Notes: a model not told the origin generated them from the sequence alone. Shown: positions 12,430 to 25,041, counted from the stretch's first letter. The stretch: 64,000 nt of DNA from Planoprotostelium fungivorum (GCA_003024175.1 MDYQ01000081.1:1-64000), one strand, 5' to 3'. Numbers and translations are program-made.

Positions 12430-13322
12430 CTATGCCCCAGCTCCCAAGCTTCTCATCTCCAGGAGCTTCGCCCCTCCGTCGAAGAGAGAATCTTGTGATA
12501 GAATCGATGGCCATTCGTCACACGAAGCTTCACAAATCGATTGATAGTTTGATACAGTTTGATGAATGAAGCGGGTGTAACCGCTTCACGAAGGAGACAT
12601 TCCCGACACGGCACGAGATTTTTCGCAGAACACGTCTTCATAGGCCGAAGGAGCAGACTGTTGTGGAAGGATAGCGATATAAATGTGTCCTGCTGTCCAC
12701 CAAGTAGACGTTGCGGTAGGACCGTCGCCGCATCTCCTCACAGCACTCGATTCACGATGGCAACATCCACCCACCAGGTCGGCTTTGTGATATTTTTTAA
12801 TACAATCATGACACCACGTGCCTCGACACCACCCGATTGAGGATTGTGATGGCAATAGCAACACACGGGGTGACAACGTCAGATCTTCCATTCATGGGTC
12901 CGATGATCACCATCGCCGAAGTATAGAATAGGAATGAGCACGTGGGATACATAGATAGTCTTCTGCGTGACGACAGACACATGATGTTCCTAGATGAACC
13001 ATTTGTTGTGTTCATCCAATCAATTGTTGTATTGTCGCGGAGAAATGATGAGATAAATGTTATTTTGCATGTCAACTGTCAAGGCATTCTACAAGGAGTA
13101 AAATATCACAACAAGGGCTGTCTCGTTCAACACAAGTCAAATCGTATCAGAGAGCAGATATCACGTCTGTAGCTTCTGTCTGCTCTCTTCCAAGGTGTGG
13201 ACATCATTATCATCATCGGATTACCTCCATCGGAACCGAACAACATCCATCTCCTTTCAAAGTGAACAAATCGAACAGATCGAGAGACACATAGAGAGTA
13301 TAGCTCATAGAGCATCAACATA
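12430..13322. other. Unassigned gap between divergent genes
   Basis: The region between the start of the LRR kinase and the start of the CH-phosphatase gene. Open frames on the minus strand at 13075-12806 (hydrophobic, YPTCSFLFYTSAMVIIG) and 12891-12586 (Cys-rich) could be exons of a small gene, but no family, clear start or consistent splice joins were seen. It should also hold the promoters of both flanking genes. A T-rich stretch is present near 12785-12800. Confidence 0.3.
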
Positions 13323-16300
13323 ATGGAGGTGTCGGCGTTACGCCGAGCCTCCTTTGGAGGTGAAGAGGTCGTGACAATTTTTGCCAACAGAATACAGGTA
13401 GTGGTGACGAGGGTGTAGATTTGGATGTGAACATACTTCACATCGGGAAGGAGCTGGAGACGATCCGACAAGCAGAGAAGGGGGGAGGAAACATCACAAA
13501 GAAGCAGAAGAACTTCATCAGAGGAAATGGAGTGACATTGAATCGAAAGTTATCGGACGCATTCACTTTTCTCTGTCGAGTCCGAAGCGTCGAAGAATGG
13601 ATATGTAAGACCCTCCACCTGGACCCTTTTCAGGTTTGTACCTGCATCACTCTCTTCCCTGTTCAGGCCGTGGCACATAACCTCTCATATTCATCTCTCG
13701 CAGGAGTTCCCTAACTCTGTTCTGTGGGGTGGTATCGCAATCAGCCCTCCTGTACCTCCCAAGGTGGATTTCATCATCATCCATTTCGCATCAAGACGTT
13801 GCTGAATGCATGGACAGAACGGAGAAGGGATAGAAGTACATGGAGAAGATTCGGAAGAAGAGAAGCAGAGGTTGAGAGAAGATGTTCTGACGGTGCTGTG
13901 TCCGGGACAGACAAATAGGAAGCCGTCGGCCATCATCGAATCATTCCGTAACTGGCTATCGGATGGAACCATCCTATGTCGTCTACTCAATGCGATCAGG
14001 TGCATGATCCACATCACCCATCATCGTTCCATCATCATCGTCTATCGATGCACGAGAGATGTCTCCATCGATGAAGAGACAGAACTGATGGGGTATCCAC
14101 AGCTCAGAACAGATCAGATACAATGCGGCGGAAGGCCATCTACAACGAGTCAAGTCGGGGAAGAGCAGAGACAACATCGAGAGGTTCTTGGACGGTCTCT
14201 CCCGCCAGAACATCCTCAGGAGAGGTCAGCAGCTCTTCTCACCCTCCGATATCATGGAGAACAAGGGCATCACTCGTGTCATCAACTGTCTCTGTACTCT
14301 GGCTGAAGAGCTGAAGAAGAGAGGAAAGGGAGAGGGGATTCTAAAGTGGAACCCCGCAGTGCAGGAGATGCACCTACAGAAAGGTATCCCATTCACATCG
14401 ACTCGAAACGGTGAGACTGACGTGAGAACAGAAGAGATCAAGAGGGTGGCGACGCAGTTGGAAGCTGAGGCCTACAAGAAGGGAGGCTCTGCGGATAGCT
14501 CCACGGACAATTCGAGGGACAATTCACCCGAGAAGAAGAGAGAGACGAGTGGGCAGAATGACCCAGAGAGGGAAGAGAAGGAGAGGGGAGGGGGTGAAGA
14601 GAGGATGAAAGCACCAGAGACAGAGAAGAGAGACGAGGAATCACCCAGGACACCATCGATGGTCTCCGAACCATCATCACCGGGGATGGGATCACCTGGA
14701 GTAGAAGAGACGATGAGATCGGAAGATGTGACGAGGAAGATATCCGGTGCGAAGAATTGGATGACAGCCAGTTTACCCGCTCACTTTGATGCCTCCAATG
14801 TGAGTTTCACTCATCACATCACCACACACATCATTATTTCGCATCATTATTTCACGTCACCATACACATCATACACATCAACATACAACGGAGAGAGAAC
14901 ACAGAGAAAGAATGTGAGAGAATGACAGAGAGACAGATGATGACAGCAGAAGAGATGAAGAGAGAAGAAGAGAAAGAAGAGGAAGCGAAGAGGAAGGGAA
15001 GCACGGGGAGGGCAAGGAGTGCCACCACGGCCGAAATCTTCACACCGGAGACCGACACGGTGACGCTGTGACACGTTTAGATCGATTGACAGAGACCAGA
15101 GGAGGAGAGAAGAAGAAGAGAGGATCAACGGACACGTGGCAGAGAGAGAAATGGCCTTTGAGATCTTCGGTGGTATGGATGCCATCGAGCAGATGAAATC
15201 TCTCATGGGGAAGAAGAGAACCGAGTCATCTCAGAAGGTCAGTCGACATCACATCATCTCACGATATTACGATCAAACGAGAGACCATAAGAATGAAATG
15301 TACATCACAATGGATACGAGACGAACGAGAGGAACTGACGTGATGAAGAGGGGAGAGAGGGGGGAGAAGACAGATACCTATGGATCAAGGTCCGTGAGTA
15401 TGAGAAACAGATCGGCCACCATGGTAGACGCCCCAGCCACGAAGCCGAAATTGAGCAAATCTCCCTCCACATCCGTCGTCAATTATGCGGATAAGAAGGT
15501 ACGCATCTACAACGCTCTGATGTGCTCGTGACACTGACGTGTACAGTCACTGAGAACGAAGAAGAGATGGAACGCAGACGAGATCATCTCGGGTCTATTC
15601 TTAGGAAGTGAGTCTCTTCTCATTGTTTTCTCGTCGTGACATCTACAAAGGTGTAGAGGCATCGAGCGACATCAACGAATTGATTCGACACAACATCAGT
15701 CACATCCTCTGTCTCAGTGGTGGAGTCGCAACGTTTCCAGATGGCTTTAAATACATGATCTACGACATTTTCGACTCCCAAGAGCAAGACATCATATCAC
15801 TCTTCCCCACCACGGACGAATTCATCACCGAAGCTCTCAACACCGGATCGATACTCGTCCACTGGTGAGCATTTATTCTATTTGATCGTCTCCCCTCTCT
15901 CCCTCTGTCTTCGTGTGGTTCTGATCGACGCACAGCCAGAAGGGAGTGTCCAGGAGCAGCACCGTTGTGATGGCTTACCTCATGAAATTGAAAGACATCG
16001 GTTTCAACGAGGCTGCAGATTTCGTCATCAGCAAGAGACCCATCGTGTGTCCAAACATCGGTTTCATGCGTCAGCTGCAGCTCTACGAAGACATGAAGTG
16101 CCAGCTAGAAGGTGAGGGAGAAGATATATATTTAAGACTAAAGGAGAAAGGAACGACGGTGCCTCACAAGAGGTACCGGAGATTGAGGCTGAAATCTCTC
16201 TTTGCACTGAGTCGGGTGAATCGTGTGAACGTGAAGAAGCCTTCAGACATCAGGTGAGAGGACGGAAGGTGAGAGAGACTGAAGGTAGAAGGATGATGTA

Positions 16301-16758
16301 CGTGGGAGACGAGAGGGAGGACGAGGTGACCAACCTCACCCGGGAAGAGAAGAAGGATGTTCACTGCAAGGGCTGCGGTGAATTTCTCTTCAATTGGGTT
16401 CACGTCTTGGAGCACAACGAACCAGAGTCTCCCTCTAACGTGAAAATTTCATCTCTCATCGTCTATCGACTTCTCCTCGATCCATCACATCACGGATGAT
16501 CCATCACATCGTCTCGCCGCATCATACGATGAGAGATGAGATGAAAGAGAACTGAAGGTGACAGTGCACGAGAGTGGATGTGATGCCTTCTTCATGGATG
16601 GGGGACATACGAGAAGAGAGGGGGAAGATCAGCTGCTGCAGATGTGACCAGGAGGTTGGGTCGTGGAATTGGAACGGGGAGGCGTGCAGCTGTTCTTTCC
16701 AGAGGAAACCTTCCTTCGTCGTTTCTCTTCCTCTTCTGGACATAAAGCAAGCGTTGTA
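13323..16758 (+). CDS. Calponin-homology / DUSP12 (YVH1)-type dual-specificity phosphatase fusion
   Basis: The reading starts at ATG 13323 (MEVSALRRASFG, intron, GSGDEGVDL). A CH domain follows (about 13590-14330: SVEEWICKTL, SDGTILCRLLNAI, DNIERFLDGL, DIMENKGITRVINCL). Then comes a long charged, Ser/Pro-rich linker (to about 15500). The dual-specificity phosphatase domain (about 15550-16110) has ISGLFLGS and the active-site loop HCQKGVSRSST across an intron; the general acid is probably in IYDIFDSQ. After an acidic stretch, the C-terminus is the zinc-binding module of YVH1/DUSP12: CKGCGEFLF, then CTRVDVMPSSWMGDI, ISCCRCDQEVGSWNWNG and ACSC. The stop is TAG 16756-16758. YVH1 proteins act in 60S ribosome maturation (release of Mrt4), which is family knowledge. 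An N-terminal actin-binding-type CH domain on this family is unusual. No stop or promoter-like gap separates the parts, but two adjacent genes cannot be excluded. Confidence 0.72.
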
Positions 16759-16883
16759 GATTGGCCCAATCTTCTGTGTTGGAAAAATGAACCAATTGGG
16801 TCAGCACAACTTTGGGCCGGCCGTCCATATTTGAAACCAACCAAACGAAGTTTACCATATTTGTACAATATCGTGCGCAACAA

Positions 16884-18195
16884 ATGAATAAGAGAAGATG
16901 GCTGCAGTCAGGAGAGGAAGCTTACAAGAGGAGCAGACCATCTTTGGTCTGTCTAGTTTGCAACGAGGAGGAAGATATCATCTTAACCCTTCATCAAGAA
17001 CACTCGGCTTGCCTTGAATGTGTAAACCGTCATGCGAAGGCTAAGATCGAGGATCGATTCTGCTCCATCAGTTGTCCCATGTATGGGTGCAAGAAAGAAA
17101 TCCCCACAGCCGCCGTGAGAGCTTCATCAAGACCTTTCATTTCTCTCATCGTCAGAGTGGAATTCCATTCAAATGAAGATGAGCGAGACGTCCTTGACGC
17201 AACGGCCGGAATACATGCACTGCCCCGCCAAAGAATGTGGACAGCTGGGTTTCTCCCTCGAAACAGAAGGATGTGTCCAATGCATCAACGTGGAATGCAA
17301 TCTACAATTCTGCGTGTCTTGTCGTGAACCGTGGCACGAGGGCATCTCTTGCCAAGAGGCCAATCGAGAGTGGGTACACCTTCATATTGACCGCTGAGGT
17401 GTTTCACACAGGCTACTCCAATACAGTCAAAAGAAGACGAAAAATGTCCGCAGTGCAAGTTCAGCATCGAAAAGAATGGAGGTTGTCCACACATGTCGTG
17501 CACGAATTGCAGGTCACAATTCTGTTGGAATTGTGACGGTTCGTGGGAGGTGAAGAGGTGTATTTGTTCCAGACTCAATCTGAATAGCCTCGCCACGTGT
17601 GCCTGAGAAAGCAGACCAACCAGCTCCTGAGGGAGACCTTGGAAGAACTACGCGTTGCGCTGATCGAAAATGAACAGCAGGTCGATGTGGCCTTATTCAC
17701 AGATCTAGCTCTGTTGGATCGGCTATTGAGAGTTCAAGAACAGTTGAAGCAGCGAATGAGATATTCAGAGGACGCAATCGAGAGGGAGGAGCGGCTGCAC
17801 TCTCCTCCCACGCTATTCTCTAGGATAGCCAGCGCAGCCTTGGACATGGTTGGGAGGAGACAGAGGGGAGATTCCTCTGTACCTCAAGAGTTAACCGATC
17901 ATCCGAAGGCATTCTCTGTGTACCTGTCCGCTCTGAGAAATCTGAGGAAAACTCTGGTGGAAGGAAGTTATCTCAACTCTGAATTGGCTCAAGTCCTGAC
18001 CACCGCCACCATGCCGCGTATGCAATATCTGTTAACGCACTACACCCCGAAGAGGGTCACCTTGCTCAGGGTACATAACTTCCGTCGTAAAACTCTCGCT
18101 GACGTATGCAGGCACCACCGACGGTCACGAGAGCCATCATCGAGATGCCTCTGGATGTCACAGTCACATTGCCCCTGGGCGAAGTCTTTCAATGA
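16884..18195 (+). CDS. RBR-type (RING-IBR-RING) E3 ubiquitin ligase
   Basis: Starts at ATG 16884. RING1 (about 16955-17110) has CLVCNEEED, HSACLECVNRH and CPMYGCKKEI. The IBR (about 17215-17360) has CPAKECGQLGFS, CINVECNLQFC and CREPWHEG. RING2 (about 17445-17535) has CPQCKFSIEKNGGC, PHMSCTNC and FCWNC. The Cys of NGGC is the catalytic thioester Cys by comparison with parkin (EKNGGCMHMKC). RBR ligases take ubiquitin from an E2 onto this Cys before substrate transfer. A C-terminal extension of about 200 residues is helical (LLRETLEELRVALIENEQ) and ends with PLDVTVTLPLGEVFQ before TGA 18193-18195. AATAAA near 18232 may serve as poly(A) signal. The extension is longer than in typical short RBR ligases and could bind the substrate. 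Confidence 0.85.
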
Positions 18196-18219
18196 CGCAA
18201 GGCCGAGCGCAATATTCGT

Positions 18220-19423
18220 TTATTCATCATTCAATAAAGCGGCCCGCTGTACATCGCTGAGGGAAACTTTCTTATCCGTCTTACCCTTGAATCTTTCTCT
18301 TTGTCAGCTCGATCATTTGGTTGAGTCAGAGACTCACCCGCAGTGTTGGGAGACGGGACAGGAACCACATTTAGGATCCTTCTCTTGACACACCAGTTGT
18401 CCCAATTTGAATAAGAGGACGTGCATATCATACTTGAGATCGTCTGGTATCACTCCTTCGTTCAACGTCTGCACCCTTCAGATCTCCGCGATACGTCATC
18501 CGTCATCACCTTGTACGTCTTCTCTCGGTTGTTGCTCTGTGGTGCCCAGCCGATCCTGAAAGAACATCAGAGATGAGCGATGCGATGCGATGGATCACCT
18601 GATGGCAGTTCTGTGCACGTGAGTGTCTACCGGCATGTCTGGACGGCCCATCGTGAAGAGTAAGACGCAGCTGATCGTCTTCGAACCCAGTCCTTTGTAC
18701 TTGCTCAGAATCTTCTTCGCTTCTTCGGTCTTCTTCTCTCTCAGGCTCTCTAGACTAGTCTCTCCGTATTCATCGTGCACCTGATGGTGCGTCAGGAGAG
18801 ATGAGGGTGGCGACTGACCTGTTTCAGTAAGTTGTGGATCCATTCAGATTTCTGTCTGTCCAGACCACATCCTTTGATGGCCAGTTGAATCTCTTGTGGG
18901 GTTGATTTCCGCATCTATCTGAATCAGAGATCACATCGATAGATCGGCTCGCACATCATCGAGAGAGGGGTATGTCTTTCTCAGAGACGCATAAGCTGGT
19001 TCACTCTTGATTCCGCTGAAGAAGTTGAACGTGAGATCATTTCCATCACTCACGATGTGTTCTGTGCGATGATGAGAGCTATACACGCCTCTAATATCGT
19101 CTCTTTTCTGCCACAGCAATTGATGCTGTTGCCAGATTCTCTTCTCTTCGGTTGACCGAAGAATTCAAGGAGAACCTCGTGACTCGCTCTCACTTCACTC
19201 AATTTGGAAGGAGCTTCTGTGACGTGTTGATTCAAGGTCGAATGTCTTACGATGCACCTTCTACTTTGACCTTCTTCTTTGGAACATCATCACAATCATA
19301 TTCCACCTTGATGGGCTCCTTCCTCTTAAAATAGGAGGTCAGGTCTATTCCACATCAGTGAATCATCTCACAGGACGCCATCACCCCTCTCGTGTGTCTT
19401 CGTATTCGTAGCCTTCGTCATCG
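18220..19423 (-). CDS. Endonuclease III-like HhH-GPD DNA glycosylase
   Basis: Base-excision repair glycosylase/AP lyase. Exons encode, in order: a charged N-terminus with PKKKVKVE, which looks like a nuclear localisation signal; LEACIALIIAQNTS; the helix-hairpin-helix LSKYKGLGSKTISCVLLF, with the Lys that forms the Schiff base in Nth; and PVDTHVHRTA with the catalytic Asp, followed by IGWAPQSNNREKTY. The C-terminal Cys pattern C-x6-C-x2-C-x5-C (KDPKCGSCPVSQHC at its end, near 18340) is the 4Fe-4S loop. The arrangement is closest to the eukaryotic HhH-GPD family related to plant proteins with VDTHVFRITKALGW. The start is uncertain: ATG 19423 is taken, but upstream codons to about 19700 are open and could be a 5' exon. 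The last short exon ends at TAA 18220-18222, overlapping AATAAA on this strand, and converges on the RBR gene with a 24-bp gap. Confidence 0.8.
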
Positions 19424-20140
19424 TTCGTATCTTGTTTCCTTCAGTTGCATCTTCGTCGAGCTCTCACCTGTACCTGAAGTGCTCGTGTCGATCTCATCAT
19501 CGAGTACGAATTCGTGACAAATGTCCAACGGAAATACCGAAGAAACTCGAAATGGCGAAATCAAAGTGCTTACGGCGAATTTAATCTGAATTGGGCCCTG
19601 TACATGTGTGCTTACTACCTTTTTGAAGCCGTAATAACATTCCTGGAAGCATGATTTGATTTCAAACACAAACGCCCAGCAACCCAGTGGGGCACTTCCC
19701 TTCATTTTTCATCGTAAAAATTGATCTAATCACCAGTTCCGCGAACACTGGGACTCCATACACCTAGCGGCCCACTAGGCATCACTTCAAGCTGGGAATG
19801 AGCACCTCGATCATCTCGCTCTACCCCATCCCTCTTATTCTCGCCCACTTATGAAAATGCAGGCCATAGTTGTGATCACACCCCACTGCCCACGGGAGGG
19901 AGAGAGGACAAAGAACCAAACAATCCCTCCTCCATCGCCTTCTCCTCATCGATGGCAGAGGCCTATAATGTGCCACTGTTTGTCAAAACACATTTCGCTG
20001 GGTTGCCATAGACAACACCTTTTGGAGACAAAGGTTCCAGTGGTTGTGCCTGAGGCGAAAACAGAAGGCGACCGCGAGGGAGAGGGAGGACCCCATAGAG
20101 AGGAATAGTGAAAGACGCCAAAACGACAGCGGGACTGACC
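19424..20140. other. Gap between divergent genes, unassigned
   Basis: Region between the start of the glycosylase gene and the RasGEF gene. A minus-strand frame (19705-19418) with HEFVLDDEIDTSTSG could be a first exon of the glycosylase. Otherwise nothing is recognised. Confidence 0.3.
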
Positions 20141-22332
20141 ATGAAGCGCATCAGCCTTCGGCTGAGCAAGCCGGTGAAGAAGAGTCCATCTCTAACATGT
20201 CTCACCACAATGGAACAAGCCAGAATCGATTTTAAGAGGACTGACGGCACAGAGAAGGGTGGTGTATATGCCATCTCTCTCGCCGGAGGAAAGATCCTCG
20301 TCTATGGAGATGTATCGGTGAGTCATCTTGCGTCTCCCCCTTCTAACCGCATAAAAGATCGAACCAATCATCAATCTGCAACTGAGCTACTTCATTGTCA
20401 CACCATTTCGCATGAGCGAAAAGAGTCTCCTTCTGAGAAGAAGAGATGATTCACCCACTTCGAACCCATACAAACTCGTTCTCCTCCATTTCTATGGTGA
20501 GTCTGATTGATGGAGCCACACTCTCCTGATACACTTCAGACCCGCAAACACCTCAAGAGTGGTTGAAGAGCATCAACACGTGGACACAGAGAACGAACGC
20601 CGCCATCACGATACAGAGGTCGTGGCATAGAGCGCGCCTGAGGAAGAAGGCGGGACAGATCATGCGCGAGATCAGAAACAGAGCCGCCACCTCCGTCCAA
20701 CGAACGTGGAGGTCTCATCACAGGAGAACCCAGTGGAGAAACCTGGTCCCCATGATGCTCGTCGCGAAGAGAAACTCCGCTGCCGCAATTACGACATCTG
20801 TCACTCCAGAGGAGGTCGACTTTGAAAAGCTTGCAAAGGAGAATGGAAAGGACCAGATCGTCTTCGAGAAGAAGAAGGGAGGAAAGATCCTCTCAGCTAC
20901 ACTCCCCAAGCTCATCGAGCACATCATCAAGACAGAAGGTGAATCTCCATCATCATCAGCCATCCGATGCTGACCGTCTCAGACACTCGACTCATCAAAG
21001 TCTTCATCGCAGCCATTCCGAGCTACACGCACCCCTTCTCGGTGCTCCACTTGCTCTTGTCTTACCTCAAGACATCCGATCACACCGCATTAGAGGGACT
21101 CGTCCGAGTCCTGCGCGTGTGGCTCGAAGTTGCCCCGGAAGATTTCGAGCTCCCCGTCATCCACGGCAAATTCGAAGAGGTTCTCGTCTTCGTTCGAAAG
21201 TGTTTCGGGCGGGAGAGAGCCAAAGACATCTCATCCATGATCTCCCCCAAATCTCCCCAACTCCGCAGCATCTCACCCAAACTCCGTCGGGCAGCATCTC
21301 TCATCAAGACATTCATCGATTTAGAACCCCTCGAGGCCGCTCGGCAGATGACCCTCTCTGGCTTCTCCCTCATTCAAGAGATCCGGCTGAGAGAACTCAA
21401 CAACTTGACGTGGCAGAAGGGGGACTCGAAACAGAAGGCACCGATGATCCACGCATGCATCGACCGCAGCAACAACCTCTCACGATGGGTTACGGCCTCC
21501 GTCTTAGACGCCGATGAGGCCATGGGACTCACTGTCATGGAGTTTTGGATTTCCACGGCGGACCACTGTCTACAACTCAACAACTTTAGCGATCTGGTTG
21601 CCATCTCTTGTGGTCTGCAGCACCACGCAGTGTCCAGATTAAAGTGGAGGCTATCTCAGTTGTCACCCGAGAGTGAGAAGACACTGAATCAGATCAACAC
21701 GGTGAGTCTCTCTTTGTGTTCAAACTTCTGAAGAAGAGAAGGTGTGCTCCATGGATAAAAACTACAAAGTGTTGAGGGGGATCATCAAGAAGTCGAGTCC
21801 ACCTTACATCCCCATGTTGGCCTTGTCTCTACGTGATCTCGTATTCATCGAAGAGAACCCCACCATTGTAGATGGAAAGATCTCCATCGGTACGTCACTT
21901 CTCTTCCTTCTTCTTTCTGTCTTTTCTCTCTTTCTCCCCTTCTCTCTCTTCTTCTTTTCTCTCTCCTCTGACACTATTTCAGAGAAGGCAGAGATGTTCT
22001 TTTCGGTGGTAGAAAACATCAAGAGAGGCTGCTCGGTCGTCTACGACTTGACCGCCGTACCCTCCTGGCAGGCCCTCCTCTGGCCACCGCAACATTCCTC
22101 CAACGAAAACAGTCTGTGGGAGACTTCCCTCAAATTAGAACCCAGGGACAGCATGACACCGGACCTGAGCAGGTCACTGGAACTATCACCCAGAGCGGCC
22201 AAGTCCATGGAGATGTCGCCCAGGGGCAGCACGAGGCTGTCGCAGAGTTTCAATTCTTTAAAGGCAGCGAGGAGATTTTCAGTGGAGGATTTGTTCCGAT
22301 TCGAGCAGTCGACGACACAGACGGCACTGTAG
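20141..22332 (+). CDS. PH-IQ-RasGEF (CDC25 family) guanine nucleotide exchange factor
   Basis: Activates Ras-type GTPases by exchanging GDP for GTP. The start is ATG 20141 (MKRISLRLSKPVKKS). The N-terminal part over three exons (to about 20570) looks like a PH domain, ending in PQEWLKSINTW. Two IQ motifs follow (AAITIQRSWHRARLRK and AATSVQRTWRSHHRR), predicted calmodulin-binding. Then come a REM/RasGEF-N segment (about 20860-21200: PKLIEHIIKTEG, PSYTHPFSVLHLLLSYL) and the CDC25 catalytic domain (about 21330-22110: ARQMTLSGFSLIQEI, FSDLVAISCGLQHHAV, RDLVFIEENPT). The tail to TAG 22330-22332 is Ser-rich with repeats of S-R-S-L-E-L-S-P-R type. Dictyostelium-type amoebae have many RasGEFs acting in chemotaxis and macropinocytosis. 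IQ motifs N-terminal to the GEF are unusual outside RasGRF. Confidence 0.85.
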
Positions 22333-22629
22333 AGAGGAAAGCATCGAAATATGTACAGGGTGGCAAGATGACACCACGGATCGTGGAATACAGACCACGA
22401 GTTTTGATCTGTCTTCTTGAATTTTTGTTTTTTGGATGTAGTTCACAACTGTGTTGGTGATGAGGGCAGGTGAAATGTCGACCGCCTGTGAGGTTGTAAT
22501 TTGAAGTGCTTGAAGGTGAATTGTTCGATAATGGCCCAAAAATCGGAAAAATGTAAAAAAAGTTGTAGAGAGAGTCGAGGTGATTGGTGCATCATTACAA
22601 TCATCTGAGGTCGACGAACACCAGCCGCA

Positions 22630-24204
22630 ATGTCTATCCTACAGAAGATCAAAGAAATCGAAGATGAGGTTAGAGATCGATCCACTCTCTCATTATAAAA
22701 TGCAAGATTGGAAGCACCCTGACCACGCTACAGATGGCCAGGACTCAACGCAACAAGGCCACCTCTTATCATCTTGGTCTTCTGAAGGCCAAGTTGGCCA
22801 AGTTCAGAAGAGAGCTTATCACTCCCTCTAAGGGTGGTGGTGCCGCCACGGGAGAAGGTTTCGACGTCACAAAATCGGGTGATGCTCGTGTTGGATTGAT
22901 CGGTGAGTCCTCCACTCCCGAATATCCATCAGAATCATGCAACCATCTTGGTTCACCTCGCCTCGATAAAGAAGACGAATCGTTCGTTCTCGCAGCTGAT
23001 TCCCTCCATCATGTTGATCTCAAACAGGTTTCCCTTCCGTAGGAAAATCGACCCTGCTGACCAAGTTGACTGGTACCTTCTCCGAGGTGGCAGCCTACGA
23101 GTTCACCACCCTCACTTGTGTTCCCGGTGTCATCGTCTACAAGGGTGCTCGTGTTCAGGTCCGTCCATCTTTCATCTTACCTCGATGATCTCATCCATCT
23201 CGATCTGCATCCATATCATCGATCAAGTCATCGGATTCTGAGGCTCTTTCACAGTTGCTTGATCTTCCGGGTATCATCGAAGGAGCCAAGGACGGAAAGG
23301 GAAGAGGAAGACAAGTCATTGCAGTCGGAAGAACATGCAATCTCATCCTCATCGTCCTCGACGCTCTCAAGCCCCTCCAACACAAGAGAATCATAGAGGT
23401 GAGATCCACCCCCATGCATCGCGATGATCGATGCACGATACCGATCGATCGCGACAGAAAGAAGTCGAAGGTTTCGGCATTCGTCTGAACAAGAAGCCAC
23501 CAAACATGTCCTTCAAGAGGAAGGAGAGGGGAGGTATCGCTCTCACCCACGTTGGTAACTTCACACCCACACACTTGGACCAAGACACTGTCAAGGCAGT
23601 TCTATCAGAGTACAAGATCCACAATGCAGACATCATCTTGAGAGAGAACAGCACCGTAGACGAGCTCATCGACGTCATCGAGGGAAACCGGTGATGCATC
23701 ATCATGACGACACGCGCACGATGGAGGCTGATGCGATGCAGTATCTACGTCCCCTGCCTGTACGTTCTCAACAAGATCGATCAGCTGACATTAGAGGAGC
23801 TGCAGCTGTTGGACAAGATCCCTCACTATGTTCCCATCTCTGCCGGTTTAGAGTGGAACCTCGACGAACTGTTGGACAAGATCTGGGAGTATTTAGATCT
23901 ACAGAGAATGTGAGAGAGAGAGGAGAAGGAGAGCTGATGGAGACAGATACACCAAACCGAAGGGACAGATCCCCGATTACGAGGCACCCGTTGTGATGAG
24001 GAGAGACTGCACCGTGGAGGACTTTTGTAACAAGATCCATCGCACCATCTTGAGGCAGTTCAAATAGTGAGGGGAAATGGTGGGAAAAAATTGACGCGTT
24101 GTAGTGCGGCGGTGTGGGGGGCGTCGGTCAAGTTCAACCCGCAAAAGTGTGGAAAGGATCATGTTCTGCAAGATGAAGATGTTGTGCAGATCATCAAGAA
24201 GTGA
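22630..24204 (+). CDS. drg1: Developmentally regulated GTP-binding protein 1 (DRG1/Rbg1)
   Basis: OBG/DRG-class GTPase that associates with translating ribosomes with its partner DFRP1/Tma46 (family knowledge). The reading starts at [13 protein letters not shown] (ATG 22630), then [15 protein letters not shown] in the next exon. G1 is [10 protein letters not shown] (split by an intron after GLIG), switch region [13 protein letters not shown]3 [16 protein letters not shown]4 NKID and G5 SAGLEWN. The C-terminal TGS domain runs from [15 protein letters not shown] to [17 protein letters not shown] before TGA 24202-24204. Length and motif order match DRG1 rather than DRG2. At least five short introns. 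Conservation across the whole length gives high certainty. Confidence 0.95.
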
Positions 24205-25041
24205 TCTCTACATAAATCTGCCGGTCTCACTTTATTCTCTCCAGTTACTGTGGCGAACCACTCTCGATCGATCTCGCTTTCGTTCACGTCATCGATTGTG
24301 AGCTGTGTCTTCGTCTTATCATTGCGATATAGGGTTCCTGCCTCTGCTTTGCGGTGTATAGATCGAATGATAAAATCAATCCACCACAATCATTTAGAGG
24401 TTGTCGGATGATACTAGAGAGTATCATACGAAAGCTACATTATTCCTCTAATAGTGAATCTTTTCCTGACGAAGAACTCTTCCTCTCTATTTCTCTTCAG
24501 ACTTAATTCTCACCCATCTTCTAAGGTGTCGGAGATGATTCCTCGGGTCCGCTCAGTTTCACCCTCAGATTCTTCAAAATAGAACGATACAGAGTCTAAG
24601 TACTGTGAGCGTCCTCATGCGACTCTAGCTGAGCCACGTCACAAGAGAGTGAGTTATATCGGATGTGGTTGGTGTCAAAGTCGAATTTATCTATGGGAAC
24701 CGATCGATAATGAATCCATATCCAGTTCCGAGGAAATCATTCGATTCCCAGCTTTTCCCCTCTGTTCGTTGATCGAGCACAGATCTCTGTGCCTCACCAT
24801 CTGCACCCTCTTCTATAGAGGTTCCTCCATCACCATCCTCTCTCTCTTTTCTTCAACAGGTACCTCTCACAGTTGATCTCCTGTCCACAGTTGCGTACAT
24901 CGTCGTCGGACATCTCGTCGAGATTTCAAAGTTTGGGCCTGAAGCAGAGAAAAAAGGAGAGACATGGAGGCCTTATGTAACAGGGAACCGTGAGGTTACC
25001 TCTTAAGGAATCGGCCTTTGAACATTGAGACGTAAACTAGA
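24205..25041. other. Intergenic region, mostly unassigned
   Basis: Between DRG1 and the F-box-like gene. It is relatively AT-rich up to about 24700. A possible small minus-strand gene is listed separately (24687-24913). Nothing else is supported. Confidence 0.3.
24687..24913 (-). CDS. Possible small acidic/Cys-containing protein
   Basis: ATG at 24913 opens MSDDDVRNCGQEINCE. A GT...TAG intron of about 50 nt then leads to KRVQMVRHRDLCSINE and a frame that runs to TAA 24687-24689. The total is about 60 residues with three Cys. The start loosely resembles small CHCH-type proteins (C-x6-C), but the second Cys pair is not clear, so no function is given. The exon join is inferred from frame only. 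Confidence 0.28.

Noticed and set aside
13127-13471. Minus-strand frame across the start of the CH-phosphatase gene
   Set aside because: It overlaps the well-supported plus-strand first exons. Hydrophobic patches arise from the antisense reading and no start context or family match was seen.
19851-20108. Plus-strand frame just before the RasGEF start
   Set aside because: Biased Pro/Arg composition, no domain, and it runs into the RasGEF leader in another frame; treated as 5' leader.
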